Shown: positions 1 to 13,751, counted from the stretch's first letter. The stretch: DNA of 64,000 nt from Sinotaia quadrata (GCA_028829895.1 CM054177.1:79963163-80027162); one strand, 5' to 3'. Notes: generated by a model not told the origin, from the letters alone. Translations and numbers: made by a program.

Positions 1-869
1 CATAATGAACTTGATGACAATCTCAAATGTGAGTCGCCTCCCTTTGTCTTATAAAGGCATTCTTGGTCCCCTCTCCACGCTTTTCTTTCTTCTAATTAAT
101 TATATTAGTGTATTTAGTTTTAAATACCAAGGCCTTGCGGTTTAAGTTCATTCATAACCAAAATGTAATTTTTCAAGTTTTATTTTGAGGCTTAAGCCGA
201 CCTTAAAAATAAATAAAAGCACATGCAAAATTTTTGACTAGAAGAATTTGAATGATATGAAGTTTGAAACCACACCTTATTTAACAAACGCAAATAAAAA
301 GCAAGTTATTGATGAAGGTATGGTCACTCAAGTCTATTGTCACTAGCCTGGATTAGCAGACGAAATTTGTGTATTCTAGTAAGGTATGGTCACTAAGTCC
401 ATGATGTGAGCAGCCACAAGTCTAGTTTTACTAACGAAAAAGAGACTATAATCAACATATAAATAAATAAATTAATTATTGTTGTACTATCATTGTAGTT
501 TTTAGTGAGTTAAATTGCATTACTTATTTAATTTTTTAAAAAGCTTTAAAAGTAAATAATGTCGGCTGTCTAGGAAATTGCGTTGTTTAGTCATTATAGA
601 TGTTAGGCATATACAAACAAGATTGTGTTTCATAGACAAATAAATCGAGAGCACAAATTTCTCCCTTGACTGCACGGTTTCTGAAAGCATCTAATGTACT
701 TTATCCTCTTGAGAGTTCCTCGGTGAAGAATAATTTACATTAACAAATGTTGCTTGACTGTAAACTCTCAATCTCCGCCCCAAACTTCCCTCCCCTTATT
801 TATATCACGTTTGGTTTCTTGTTTGTGCATTCTTTATTTATTTTTTAAAAACTGATTTTATCTTTTGTG
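1..869. other. AT-rich non-coding DNA
   Basis: No coding region or RNA gene is recognised. The only internal structure seen is a short direct repeat beginning AAGGTATGGTCACT at about 315 and 381. Confidence 0.6.
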
Positions 870-872
870 TGA

Positions 873-1184
<312 letters not shown>

Positions 1185-1319
1185 TCTCATATCACTTCAC
1201 GCTGCTTATATATTTGAGAATTTTGGGTATTAAAGAAAAATCTAAAGAAATATTTCCTTTCTAGTGATTTTTTTTGCAGGTCTATTTTTTATTTCTTCTT
1301 AATTATATTAACCTTCTAA

Positions 1320-1446
<127 letters not shown>

Positions 1447-2258
1447 TTCTCGGCCCAGAAGGCTATGCTAGGTCATTGGAGCACCAGCAACAAGACCCTT
1501 GGACTGTCATTCTCGCGATCTTTGTTTGCCAAACCAAATGACAGCCGTATCGATAATGTCATCCTGTGCTCGACAAGTTGACGTCACAATCTTGGCGAGC
1601 AGGATTCGCGGACTCTCTTTGCCATTGAGGAGATATGCTGGGGAAGTGAAATAGCATTAATCTCATTTGAAAAAAAAATGGATTTTTAGACATTATTGAA
1701 TAGTAATAATAATATTTTAAAAATTATTTTGCATTGCGGTATAAATAATTTAAAACGTGTTGACGACACAATTTTTCTTAATGTGATCTTTTTTCTCTCT
1801 CCTCATGTGCAGTATAATAGGGAGTAATAACATAAATAAGTTTAATATAAATAAACCCAACATTTTCATGTAAAAGGATTGTGTGCATAAATTTCGTGAT
1901 TTTTTCTCTCTCTTCCTCCCTCTCTCAGATATGCACGCATTTACACACAATGTTAAAGAGTAACTTAGAAACACATGGTGAATTTTATTTGGAACTTTAC
2001 ACAGAATTATGTCTATATTTTAAAATGACAATTATAGACCATGGTTCTTGGCAGATGAACTTTTGTTTCTGCAGCACATTTCATTGCAAAGAAATAATGC
2101 TGATTCGTAATTTACCACTGAGTTAGGTTGTGGTTGATGTGTAATATGTTACTGAGTCACTCAGCATCTGTCTGGCAATATAATACTGACTCAATTTTCT
2201 TTTTTGTCACTGCCATTGTGAACCTATATAAGTGATTTGCAATAGGCCAATCACTCAG
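1447..2258. other. Unique non-coding DNA
   Basis: The part at about 1451-1650 is richer in G+C than its surroundings, but no frame, RNA or known element is recognised. TC-rich runs occur near 1790 and 1904-1926. Confidence 0.5.
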
Positions 2259-2489
2259 GTTTGTATTTTGTTATCTTGTCCTCAGTAGGAGGTTTGTATT
2301 TTGTTATCTTGTCCTCAGTAGCAGGTTTGTATTTTGTTATCTTGTCCTTAGTAGGAGGTTTGTATTTTGTTATCTTGTCCTCAGTAGCAGGTTTGTATTT
2401 TGTTATCTTGTCCTCAGTAGGAGGTTTGTATTTTGTTATCTTGTCCTCAGTAGGAAGTTTGTATTTTGTTATCTTGTCCTCAGTACATG
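2259..2489. repeat. 33-bp minisatellite, 7 copies
   Basis: Seven head-to-tail 33-bp units beginning GTTTGTATTTTGTTATCTTG, with single-base variants between units. Because 33 is a multiple of three, both strands stay open across the array; the frames are artefacts. Confidence 0.95.
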
Positions 2490-2936
2490 TATCATGTTGA
2501 TATTTTATTATTTTGTCTCTCAGACAATGTTCCTTTAATCGAACCATACTTACAACGCGCCATTTACTCAAACTGCAAGTAGACTTTGACGTCACTCTTT
2601 ATTGTTTTATTTTTAAATGTTTTATGGTTCGTGCAAAGATATATACGTATTATTTTATTGTGCAAATTTTACTACAGATCACATAGTAAGGAATTAAATA
2701 GATTGCATCGGCGTGCTAACTTTACTACATAGTAGATTCTCTTTGAAATTAAGTACATTTTACTTATATGCTAATTTTACTATCGGTAAAACAAGGTGAA
2801 GTTAAATGCTTTTTATTTGATTGCTAACTCTATTACAGATATACTCTATGAAATTTAACACATTTAGTTTCCTTCAAACTTCGCTTTTATGTCTTCTGTT
2901 TGTCTCACGTTACGGTCGGAACTGACCACGTGATAT
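2490..2936. other. AT-rich non-coding DNA
   Basis: No gene, RNA or repeat is recognised here. Confidence 0.5.
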
Positions 2937-3044
2937 AGGTTAACGAAACGCCCAATTTATTAACATCGGCACGTTTCGGTATTCGTCTAGGACTCTAGGT
3001 TAACGAAACACCCAGTTTATTAACATCGGCAAGTTTCGGTAGAT
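2937..3044. repeat. 60-bp tandem duplication
   Basis: Two adjacent copies start AGGTTAACGAAAC at 2937 and 2997 and differ at a few positions (for example CGCCC against CACCC). Confidence 0.85.
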
Positions 3045-3266
3045 CACGAGTACCGTCTTAATGAATGTTCTTTATTTGTAAAGTAAGTATAGACAAGCAC
3101 TCGTGTCTCAAATGCAGTTTAGCAAGAATTTATACTCGCAAGCGTAATACATAGGAACAAGCTTCTCAGAGAGTTTGGGATACTAAATTTGAATTATTAA
3201 TGTACTATACATGAGTGCTATTTAATGAGAGTGCAGAGAAGACAAACACACCAGTTTCAAGAAAAT

Positions 3267-3560
3267 AGTTCCAGTGAACGAAGTTATTTGTAAACTAAAC
3301 AAATACGTCTCAACAGACTGCAGCTACTTCATAAGCCACTGTGAAAACTTGATAAACTCGATACTCAATAGAATACAGTTACTGAATGAACTTATTTGTA
3401 AGCTAAACAAACTCATTTCTCAACAGACTGCAGGTACTTCATGAACTATTGTGAAAACTTGATAAACATGAGCCTCAATAGAATACAGTTACTGAATGAG
3501 GCTATTTGGCAACTAGACAAACACAAATTTCAACAGAATACATCCGCTGAATGAGGTTAA
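3267..3560. repeat. 110-bp diverged tandem repeat, about 2.6 copies
   Basis: Units start near 3267, 3377 and 3487 (AGTTMCWGTGAAYGA-like) and share CTCAACAGACTGCAG and GTGAAAACTTGATAAAC blocks. The divergence suggests an older array than most in the window. Confidence 0.8.
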
Positions 3561-4392
<832 letters not shown>

Positions 4393-4887
4393 CCGAGCCA
4401 TTCATCTGTTCGTCCGATCATCTATCCATTCATCCATCCATTCATATCTCTATCTTCCCACATTTGAATATTTTTCATTTATTTCACTTTCTATTCCTTT
4501 ATTTCACGGTGTCTGTCCATATATGTATTTATTATCTTTATATCTTGGATGATGAATAATGAGCTACCAATGAATGATAATGTTACATGTGGAGTTGTGG
4601 GGTTTGTATATGACCAAGTTAGTTTATTAATCATTAAAACTGCTGGTTTAGGTTATTAATACAAATAAATACTAATACAACCCACACACCCCACGGTCCA
4701 GTTAGTCTGTTCAATCACTACATTAAAAGAGGTTGGTGGTGCTAATAGACATGGAGAACTGCCTGGTCACGTGGTCACTTGCTTCACTAGATTTGTGGTG
4801 ATCAGAAAATGCCTTCACCTTCAGCTCATTGGCAAAAGCTTTTCCACTGACGTGAATTGGTACACAGTTCATCACTTTGGATCAACC
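4393..4887. other. Unique non-coding DNA
   Basis: The first 70 bp contain decayed CATC/CTAT-like units left from the adjacent array. No gene is recognised in the rest. Confidence 0.5.
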
Positions 4888-5056
4888 GATGATGCCGCAT
4901 GTAGGTCATAACCCTAGTCCAGCTAGACAAAATACAAACGCCCTTTGTTGTAGTCTAGAAAATGGCACAGACTGATGATGCCGCATGTAGGTCATAACCC
5001 TAGTCCAGCTAGACAAAATACAAACACCCTTTGTTGTAGTCTAGAAAATGGCACAA
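4888..5056. repeat. 86-bp tandem duplication
   Basis: Two near-identical copies start GATGATGCCGCATG at 4888 and 4974; a recent duplication with only a couple of differences. Confidence 0.92.
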
Positions 5057-6008
5057 ACGCCAATTTCATAATGCGGTTCTTTATAGTGCCACTATCAAAA
5101 TTTAAAAAATAATTTACTTATTTGTGCGCAAGACAATATTTTACACTCAAAAACAGAGTTTCTATTATCATCAGGACTTCACAATTATATATGGAAAATG
5201 GCGGATTACAACAAAGTGCATCAGCTTACAACATAATAAATTCATTACAACTACAACATAATGCATTACTCATTAAAGCCACCTTTGCACCTCTGCAGAA
5301 GAATACATGTATATAAACTCATTCGCACACATAATAAATCACAATATAGGAAGAAGTAAGAAAATCTCAAAGAGGCAAACATTCTAAGTAATAACACATT
5401 CACAATTCCATTCTTACCTAGATCGATATATGCATACTATGTATTTGGAGTTCAACAGTTTCGATTTCACGATTCATAGTTTCCTTTGACCTCCCTACTC
5501 GGCATGTATGAAGGAAATGAAAATCCTTTCTTGTTAAATTACTACGTGGCTTTAGTTCCCAATTTTGTCTACATCATACAACGAAATAATTTTATGACTA
5601 TAAAGCAGTTCAGCGTCTGGTTTATGACTCCAGCCCGCACCCCTTCAGTGAGGTGTTGTCCTTCTCTGAGTCCTCACTTGTCATGTGCTTATGAACTGGC
5701 GAACAGTTTAAAGAATCTCTTTGTTGGCAGACTTAAAGGTGTCACGATAACATGGCTGGTCTCTTGGCCAGTTGAAGGTTGTTTCACTTCGCACTAGCGG
5801 TCAACAAATGATTATTCAAAGTACTGTAATGCAAAAAATATAAAGAAATACAAAGTTAGAAAAAAGGAATAAATTGTAACTTGACCGTTAGGAAATTAAT
5901 ATCTCGACAAATGAAATGCTTTTGTTGTTTCTACAAGTTTTCTAAATTTTGACCTCTTCCAGAATCAAGGAATACCGGCGATTACAACACAACGTTCAAT
6001 CAGTTTCG
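5057..6008. other. Unique non-coding DNA
   Basis: Short open frames exist on the plus strand (about 5122-5316 and 5486-5797), but their composition is not protein-like and no family is recognised. Confidence 0.45.
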
Positions 6009-6365
6009 CAGAATATCAGTGTTTTCCTCGGCCTTCTGTCCATAGAGCAGAATATCAGTGTTTTCCTCGGCCTTCTGTCCATAGAGCAGAATATCAGTGT
6101 TTTCCTCGGCCTTCTGTCCATAGGGCAGAATATCAGTGTTTTCCTCGGCCTTCTGTCCATAGAGCAGAATATCAGTGTTTTCCTCGGCCTTCTGTCCATA
6201 GAGCAGAATATCAGTGTTTTCCTCGGCCTTCTGTCCATAGGGCAGAATATCAGTGTTTTCCTCGGCCTTCTGTCCATAGAGCAGAATATCAGTGTTTTCC
6301 TCGGCCTTCTGTCCATAGAGCAGAATATCAGTGTATGTTTTCCTCGGCCTTCTGTCCATTAGAGC
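6009..6365. repeat. 39-bp minisatellite, 9 copies
   Basis: Unit begins CAGAATATCAGTGTTTTCCT and is 39 bp. A G/A variant (ATAGGG against ATAGAG) recurs every third unit, giving a 117-bp higher-order period. The last copy carries a 4-bp insertion (GTGTATG). Long frames on both strands come only from the multiple-of-three unit. Confidence 0.96.
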
Positions 6366-6419
6366 GAAACATCACCTAAGGAGCGGCACACAAAGAGATG
6401 AGGGGAATTAGCACGGTTC

Positions 6420-6650
6420 CTAAGTGTCCTTACGGTTCCTACGTGTCCCCACTGTTCCTTAGTGTCCCCACTGTCCCAAAGCCCCACTGTTCCTAAGTGT
6501 CTCCACTGTTCCTAAGTGTCCCCCTTCACTGTTCCTAAGTCCCTCCACTATTCCTAAGTAGCCCACTTCACTGTTCCTAAGTCCGTCCACTATTCCTAAG
6601 TGTCTCCCTTCACTGTTCTGTGTGATCCCCACTGTTCCCGTGTCCACACT
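6420..6650. repeat. Degenerate about 19-21 bp repeats
   Basis: Roughly ten imperfect copies of ACTGTTCCTAAGTGTCCCC and variants, with irregular spacing. Confidence 0.8.
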
Positions 6651-7141
6651 GCGGATATTAGAGGAACGTTCGTCTGTTCTCTGGAACTCTATTGACTTGT
6701 TTATTAAATCTTTCTTCTCTTTCGTCTACTATTGTATCTTCGGCATAAACTTCAAACAGGTTCAATACACAGCAACTACAATTAATAGCAGAGAAAGCCA
6801 AGCGACCATATCACTCGACCTCTTCACAAGTCTTCTACGGATACCTCTTCACCATAGAATACACCAAACATCTTTTCTTGCACGGCTTCACCGGTTCCAG
6901 CTTTAAATATCTGCATGATTTCGCACACGTGTACACCCCTACTGGATGCTGGAAGATCGTCACGAGACATACATTTGAACATCACGAAAATACGCCGTAC
7001 GGTCAAAGTTCATGTGCGTATTAGGGGGCCATCTATTTATATATATATTGCTGTTTATTAAGATGACACAAAGAAGCCGTGATATTTGTAAGACGGTTCT
7101 CGAAATACGTTTTTCATCAGCAAGACTAGCATTATCTCTAC
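6651..7141. other. Unique non-coding DNA
   Basis: No gene or known element is recognised. Both strands have short unrelated open frames around 6820-7000. Confidence 0.45.
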
Positions 7142-7385
7142 TGTGTCATTGTTTGTTGGAACTGTATATTTCTAAATTAATTTTATTTGTTTATATTTTG
7201 TAAGTGCATTTTAAATAAATTGTGTCATTGCTTGTTGGAACTGTATATTTGTAAATTAAATTTTATTTGTTTATATTTTGTAAGTGCATTTTAAATAAAT
7301 TGTGTCATTGTTTGTTGGAACTGTATATTTGTAAATTAATTTTGTTTGTTTATATTTTGTAAATGCATTTTAAATAAACTGTGTA
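7142..7385. repeat. About 80-bp tandem repeat, 3 copies
   Basis: Copies start TGTGTCATTGTTTG at 7142, 7221 and 7301. Each ends with TTTTAAATAAAT, so AATAAA-like signals are repeated. They read like a 3'-UTR-style AT-rich unit, but no upstream gene is seen. Confidence 0.92.
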
Positions 7386-7488
7386 GCATTGCTTCATCAT
7401 GCTTTCTTACTTTCACTTCTTTGTGTTTAAATAGTTAGTGTAAAGACCTTGTATATTTGATATACAATTATTGTACAGCATAAAGAGT

Positions 7489-7902
7489 TATCTACTCTTT
7501 CTCTCACTCTTCTCTGTCTCTACTCTCTCTTTCTCTCTCTCTCTTGTCTCTACTCTCTCTCTTTCTCTCACTCTTCTCTGTCTCTACTCTCTCTTTCTCT
7601 CACTCTTGTCTCTACTCTCTCTTTCACTCTTCTCTGTCTCTCGCTTTCTCTTACTCTCTCTGTCTCTACTCTCTTTCCATCACTCTTCTCTTTCTCTCTC
7701 TTTCTCTCTCTTTCTCACTCTTCTCTGTCTCTACTCTTGCTCTCTCTCTTCACTGTCTCTGCTCTCTCTACTATCTCTTTCTGTTTCTCTCTCTGCTCTC
7801 TGTGTGTCACATATCTCTTTATCTGTCTTTGCTCTTTCTCCAGCTCTTTCTTTCTTTCTTTCTGTCTATACTGTCTCTTCTCTCTCTCTTTTTTTCTCTC
7901 AT
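7489..7902. repeat. CT-rich polypyrimidine tract
   Basis: About 410 bp dominated by CTCTCT, CTTTCT and TCTCTACT motifs on the plus strand. Ser/Leu-rich open frames on this strand and Arg/Glu-rich frames on the other are compositional. Confidence 0.93.
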
Positions 7903-8365
7903 ACAAGTTAGAAAAATACTGAAGAGAATAAAGTATCTGCTAGTGTTATGTTTTGTCAAGACGTAAAAAAATCATTCCGGCAGTTGAGCACAGGTCGAGC
8001 GTCTGGTAAAAAAAAAAATCATTTCTGTCTAGAACTTTTCCAACATTGTAAGTAGAAATTCGTCTGGCTAAAATGCTTGCAGAACTGCCTAATTCAATTT
8101 GCATAAATAATTCCAACATAAGCGTATACTCGCCTGGCATTTATGTTTTAGCAAGTGTTTTTAAAAATATATTTTTGGTTTTGTTATTTTCCTAAACTTG
8201 TGCTGTGGAATTCACTGATGGGGCCAGTTGTCTCTCCTTGTTTTCTCTGTCACGAGGCGTCTCACCATTGCGAAATGGAATACGTACTTTACCTTTTATT
8301 TATTTAAATTTTAAATAACAACAGAACACCAGCAGCAATAAACGAAGTAGAAGAAAGCACAGTAT
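7903..8365. other. Unique non-coding DNA
   Basis: No gene is recognised. AT-rich, becoming an A-rich strand from about 8310. Confidence 0.5.
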
Positions 8366-8563
8366 AAATACCAAAATAAATGATAACAGTAAAGTAGTAC
8401 CATTGCAAATACTAGTACCAGCCACACAAACCAATATATATACCTGCACAAATACCAACACAATTAAATACCAAAATAAATAATAACAATAAAGTAGTAC
8501 CATTGCAAATACTAGTACCAGCCACACAAACCAATATATATACCTGCACAAATACCAACACAA
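8366..8563. repeat. 100-bp tandem duplication
   Basis: Two nearly identical 100-bp copies start AAATACCAAAATAAA at 8366 and 8466, embedded in a longer AATAC-rich simple-sequence region. Confidence 0.93.
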
Positions 8564-8803
8564 TTAAATAACAATATAAATACAAACACAAATACGGATA
8601 TAAATACCATTATAAATAAATGATAATTATACTTTTTTCCTCGCTGGCAGATTCTGAAAATCATTTGGTGGTTTTTGAATTTATTAAATAACATGTGTTG
8701 TAATTTCTAATTCAGTAGAGCAACACAAAAACAGTATGTCATTAATAATACTGACACAGATTTCAGCAGTAATATCCGTACTAACAAGCAATACAAACAG
8801 TAA

Positions 8804-9132
8804 AAATACCAAAATCTAATCCTAAATAAAATACCAAAATCTAATCCTAAATAAAATACCAATAATAACTGTACAAATACCTATACCAATGCCACTGTTA
8901 ATAACAATACCACTAGCACCACAATATCATTACCATAATGAATACATGTACTAAATCCAGTTTTACTAATAATAACACTAGCACCACAATATCATTACCA
9001 TAATGAATACATGTACTAAATCCAGTTTTACTAATAATAACACTAGCACCACAATATCATTAACATAATAAATACATGTACTAAATCCAGTTTTACTAAT
9101 AATAACACTAGCACCACAATATCATTACCATA
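8804..9132. repeat. 22-bp then 65-bp tandem repeats
   Basis: A short array of AAATACCAAAATCTAATCCT units (8804-8865) is followed by 65-bp units beginning CACTAGCACCACAATATCAT at 8911, 8976, 9041 and 9106 (the last partial). Confidence 0.92.
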
Positions 9133-9324
9133 TTAATGAATGCTTTTTGTAAAGATTCAGCACAATTGACAATATCAAAAGCATCACAATATCATTATCA
9201 CATTATCATTATCGCAATGAAAGTCTGCACCAATTTCAATTTTATGTGACATGTGAGTTAGGCTAAATTAATAAATTATTCTAATTCATAAAATAGGGAT
9301 TAGACTTTAAGTTGTGCCCTCAAT

Positions 9325-9432
9325 GGTGAATAAATAACCTTCGCCTCTCTTGTACAATTGTGTGTTGTGATCAGAGGTGAATAAATAGCCTTCGCCTCTC
9401 TTGTACAATTGAGTGTTGTGATCAGAGGTGAA
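9325..9432. repeat. 51-bp tandem duplication
   Basis: Two copies of a unit starting GGTGAATAAATA at 9325 and 9376, nearly identical. Confidence 0.9.
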
Positions 9433-9477
9433 TTTAAGCAAAGGAAGTGTGACATGGCTCGGCCTCTATCCTTTTAC

Positions 9478-9712
9478 TCTGACCTACTGCCTTAGTATAT
9501 TGTTCTGAACGATGACTTTAACAATCTACTCTGACCTACTGCCTTAGTATATTGTTCAATCTACTCTGACCTGCCTTAGTATATTGTTCAATCTACTCTG
9601 ACCTACTGCCTTAGTATATTGTTCTGAACGATGACTTTAACAATCTACTCTGACCTACTGCCTTAGTATATTGTTCTGAACGATGACTTTAACAATCTAC
9701 TCTGACCTATTT
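9478..9712. repeat. 52-bp repeat with shortened units, 5 copies
   Basis: Units begin TCTGACCTACTGCCTTAGTA. Some are 52 bp and carry GAACGATGACTTTAACAA; others lack that segment and are about 30 bp, so the array mixes full and internally deleted units. Confidence 0.92.
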
Positions 9713-10237
9713 GATAAATATTGGGTCTCTGAGAAAGAGAAAGATTCCAAGACCCCAAAGATTACAGACAATCAACCGTCGTGCTCATTGAGTGTCTTAG
9801 AAATAAAGACAGATTCGGACCCTGAAAGATTACAATAAACACATACCCATTTTTGTGAATACTGGTCCTACGAGAACCAAAGAAAGATTCCATGATTCCA
9901 GAAGACTACAATCAACTGAAGGAAACGTTCTTAGACAGCTGAGAAGAATCCATAACGATTAAATATTTTCCATGATCTCGACTGAGCCACTACTCTGTCC
10001 CTGTACTTTAAGGCGTGGCCGTTCAAGTTTCCTAACTCACCAGAAAATTATCTTGTCATACGTGACAGAAATGTCAAATCAAAGGAAAGTGTGAAAAATA
10101 TCGGGATCTCTTAAATTCAGAGGCTGCGGACCGTGAAGGAGAAAATGGCACCAGTAGTATTCGGTCGATACGCTTTTGAAGCAAGTCTGAAGTGGACGGT
10201 TACCTCACTCTACTGCCAGGGAACGATAACACTGCAC
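9713..10237. other. Unique non-coding DNA
   Basis: Contains a few AGATTCCAWGAYYCCA-like short repeats at about 9740-9960. No gene is recognised. Confidence 0.45.
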
Positions 10238-10440
10238 CACTTCTGAAATCCACATTTCAAAATCAGCCCTACTTTAGCAATAATCAACATTTCTAAAATT
10301 AGACACTTCTGAAATCCACATTTCAAAATCAGCCCTACTTTAGCAATAATCAACATTTCTGAAATTAGACACTTCTGCACTCAGCAACACGTGTGAAATA
10401 TTCCACACTTCTGAAATCAGTGAGACTTCTACAATTATTA
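10238..10440. repeat. 66-bp duplication with decayed flank
   Basis: Copies start CACTTCTGAAATCCACATTT at 10238 and 10304. Shorter CACTTCTG pieces continue to about 10440. Confidence 0.88.
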
Positions 10441-10569
10441 ACTCTGCTGAAATCAGGCACATTTCCCACAATCATCAAAACTTCTGAACGCCTAACTCAT
10501 CAACCCCAGCAACAGTCGATGCAAGAACGTCTAGTATTTAACAACAGTAGACACATTGTTATATGTATA

Positions 10570-11505
10570 AACTAGCAGATATTATGTGTCTAAAACCAGT
10601 AAATATAATGTTGTGTGTCTAAAACAGTAGATATAGTATTATTACTACCAGTAAACACATAACCAGTAGATATTATGTTATTTGTCTAAAACCAATAGAT
10701 ATAATGTTATTTGTCTAAAACCAAATGATATAATGTTATTTGTCTAAAACAAGTAGAATAGTGTTATGTGTCTAAAGCAGTAGATATAATAACGTTGGAT
10801 ATACTGTATATGTCTAGACACAGTACATATAATGTTATTAGCCTAAAACCAGGAGATATAATGTTGTGTCTAAAATCAGTAAAATAGAATATGTCTAAAC
10901 AAGTAGATTTAATGTTATATGCCTAAAACTAGTAGACATAATGTTATGTTTCTAAAACCAGTAGAGATAATGTTATGTATCTAAAACAGTAGATATAAAA
11001 GCAATAGATATAATGTTATGTGTCTAAATCCAGTAGATATAATGTTATTTGTCTTAATCCAGTAGATATAATGTTATGTGTCTTAATCCAGTAGATATAA
11101 TGTTATGTGTCTTAATCCAGTAGATATAATGTTATGTGTCTTAATCCAGTAGATATAATGTTACGTGTCTTAGTCCAGTAGATATAATGTTACGTGTCTT
11201 AATCCAGTAGATATAATGTTATGTGTCTTAATCCAGTAGATATAATGTTATGTGTCTTAATCCAGTAGATATGATGTTATGTGTCTCAATCCAGTAGATA
11301 TTATGTTGTGTCTGAAACAGTAAACATAAAAACAATAGATATAATGTTATCTGTCTAAATCTAGTAGATATAATGTTAGGAGTCTGAAACAGTAGACATA
11401 ACAACAATAGATATAATGTTACCTGTCCCAAACCAGTGAATATAAAGTTATGTGTCTAAAACCAGTAGATATAATGTTGTGACTAACAACATTACTGTGA
11501 TGCTA
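10570..11505. repeat. 29-bp minisatellite, about 30 copies
   Basis: Unit CCAGTAGATATAATGTTATG followed by TGTCTTAAT. The centre (about 11020-11290) is highly regular and both flanks are decayed, the usual age gradient from core to edges of an array. Confidence 0.95.
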
Positions 11506-11518
11506 ATGCCACACTAGT

Positions 11519-11760
11519 TTATTATTATTCGGCCTCATTCCACGACTTCTGTTTTTGACTGTCAGTTGTGATCCATACCAAGATTCTGGGAGATCCAAGG
11601 TTTTACGGAGCACTTCCGAGGAGCGCTGCTTTGAGTAGTGGAGCGAGTCAGTGGTTTCCAGGGAGTTTATTCAGGTAGCCTTCCAATTCAGATGTTATGT
11701 TCCCCAAGGCTCCTATCACTATAGGTATCACTTCTGTATCACTATAGGTATCACTTCTGC
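11519..11760 (-). mobile_element. 5'-truncated LINE tail, minus strand (same family as 19855-20638)
   Basis: On the minus strand this segment matches the last part of the LINE fragment at 19855-20638. It encodes a short PIVIGALG stretch, then a conserved run with ACTCGCTCYACTACTCAAAG and CCTTGGATCTCCCAGAATCT, and stops at a GAATAATAATAA tail. The tail lies at the 11519 end, so the copy reads leftward. Only the C-terminal codons and 3' UTR remain, as expected from incomplete target-primed reverse transcription. Family placement rests on the better copy. Near 11733-11757 a short TATCACTATAGG duplication sits at the truncated 5' edge. Confidence 0.75.
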
Positions 11761-11834
11761 TAGATACAGCTTCACGTGACTAACATTAACAGATACACCG
11801 TTAAATATCCCCAAACAATACGTACATCGATAGA

Positions 11835-12130
11835 GTCTAACAACAGTAATTACATCAGATAGTCTATTAGCAGTAGATATATTGATATAGCCTTACAACA
11901 GTAAATACATCGATATAATGTAAAACAGTAGGTGTATATATATATTCTGACAACCAGTAGATACATCTTTATAATCTGACAACAGTAGATACATCTTTAT
12001 AGTCTGACAACAATAGATACATCTTTATAGTCTGACAACAGTAGATACATCTTTATAGTCTGACAACAGTAGATACATCTTTATAGTCTGACAACAGTAG
12101 ATACATCTTTATAGTCTGACAACAATAGAT
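11835..12130. repeat. 28-bp minisatellite
   Basis: About six regular units of TCTGACAACAGTAGATACAT plus CTTTATAG from 11946, preceded by diverged relatives (AACAGTARATACATCGATA) from about 11835. Confidence 0.93.
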
Positions 12131-12136
12131 ACGCAG

Positions 12137-12835
12137 TTTTATGCCAAACGGAAACCGATACAAAGTTATGTGATTTATAACAGGAGACAACTCTATCGCG
12201 ACTAACGAATAAATATATAATACATACCGCTTCGATAGAATAACGTGACGTAAAGAGCAACAGTCGGTGCAATTATGTTAGGTGTCAGATAAGTGCAGAT
12301 TTGTGTAAAATTATAAGAAATCAGAAAGAAAAATTATTGACTCTATTGATTAAAAAATCTTAATCGACATGCAAATTGCAGAAGCTTAAGGATTGACAGC
12401 TTCTCGTTACAGTGAGTAATGGGTAAGTAGAGAGATCCAGATTGGCAGCAGTGAAGAACAAAGAAACCTCTTAGTAAAATGATGACATAATTGGGCGGAG
12501 AGTGGAGTCCGGTCTTAAAGAATTGTCTTGGTGCCGGAAATTGATTGGATACAGAATTAGGAATAGATTTATTTTGACCTCTCCCTTCCTTCCTTCTCAC
12601 CCATTCTCCCCACGCTAGCTAAGAGTAAGAGTACGAGTATTTTAGTGACGTCATCTTGAGCTAAAAAGTAGTTTTCCTAATGAAAAAATATGAGGACACA
12701 GAGATAAATGTGTAAAAACGATGTGTCTACCTAATCAAATCCAAATCAATGTTTATGAAAATTGCAGTGAATCAGTACAAAGGCTTCCTATTCTGTGGCG
12801 TTGCTTTCTTTTTCTTCTCAAAGATTACAAAATAA
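12137..12835. other. Unique non-coding DNA
   Basis: No gene is recognised. The minus-strand open frame at about 12343-12600 has no recognisable domain. Confidence 0.45.
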
Positions 12836-12843
12836 CTCTATAA

Positions 12844-13030
12844 CAGTGGTTCTTAATCTGGGTTCGATCGAACCCTAGGGGTTCGGTGAGTCAGTCTCAG
12901 GGGTTCGGCGGAGGGAGGTCAAGGCACGCACCCGACTAATATGGTTCGTGATGACAATGAGGAAGGGTTCGGTGAATGTGCATATGAAACTGGTGTGGTT
13001 CAGTATCTCCAACAAGGTTAAGCACAACTG
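12844..13030. mobile_element. hAT-type MITE (187 bp) with 8-bp TSD
   Basis: The element starts CAGTGGTTCTTAATCT and ends with the inverse of CAGTTGTGCTTAACCT, giving imperfect 16-bp terminal inverted repeats of the CAGNGGTTCTTAACC class typical of hAT transposons. It is flanked by perfect 8-bp duplications CTCTATAA at 12836-12843 and 13031-13038, the length hAT transposases create. The interior is rich in GGGGTTCGG motifs. It has no coding capacity, so it must have been moved by a transposase encoded elsewhere. Confidence 0.92.
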
Positions 13031-13070
13031 CTCTATAAGAATGAATTAATCCTTGGCTCCAACCTTACAT

Positions 13071-13363
<293 letters not shown>

Positions 13364-13558
13364 TGCACTAATTGTAACTGTTGAACTATTTACTATATGT
13401 AACCATGCTGTCTTATGTTATTTGTTGTTGAATACATTTATTGTTGATACATGGACCACTCGTGTTAGCGTGACTTACAAGTTATATGCTGTAGTCTGTC
13501 ACCTGTATCTACTTAATATCCTGGCTGATGTATCGGGGGCTCAAACTATTTTCTAGAA

Positions 13559-13751
13559 CAGCGATTCTTAACCTTTTTTGAGTCATGGAACCCTTTGAAA
13601 ATTTTTTTGAGTCATGGACCCCTTTAAAAATCTAGTGAAAGCTATGGACCCCCTACCTAGAAATATACACTTAAGCAGAATATAAAAATATGAAGAATAT
13701 CTGACTTTCACAGAAACCCTGAAACCCATCCATCCAGGTTAAGAATCCCCT
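13559..13751. mobile_element. hAT-type MITE (193 bp) with 8-bp TSD
   Basis: Terminal repeats are CAGCGATTCTTAACCT and the inverse of AGGGGATTCTTAACCT (two mismatches, both near the tip). Perfect 8-bp duplications TTCTAGAA lie at 13551-13558 and 13752-13759. The interior carries the GTCATGGACCCCTTTAAAAA type of sequence seen in many animal hAT non-autonomous elements. No coding capacity. It differs in interior from the MITE at 12844-13030, so the two are separate insertions. Confidence 0.92.

Noticed and set aside
7142..7385. Repeated AATAAA signals as a gene 3' end
   Set aside because: The motif is part of an 80-bp tandem repeat and no coding exon lies upstream.
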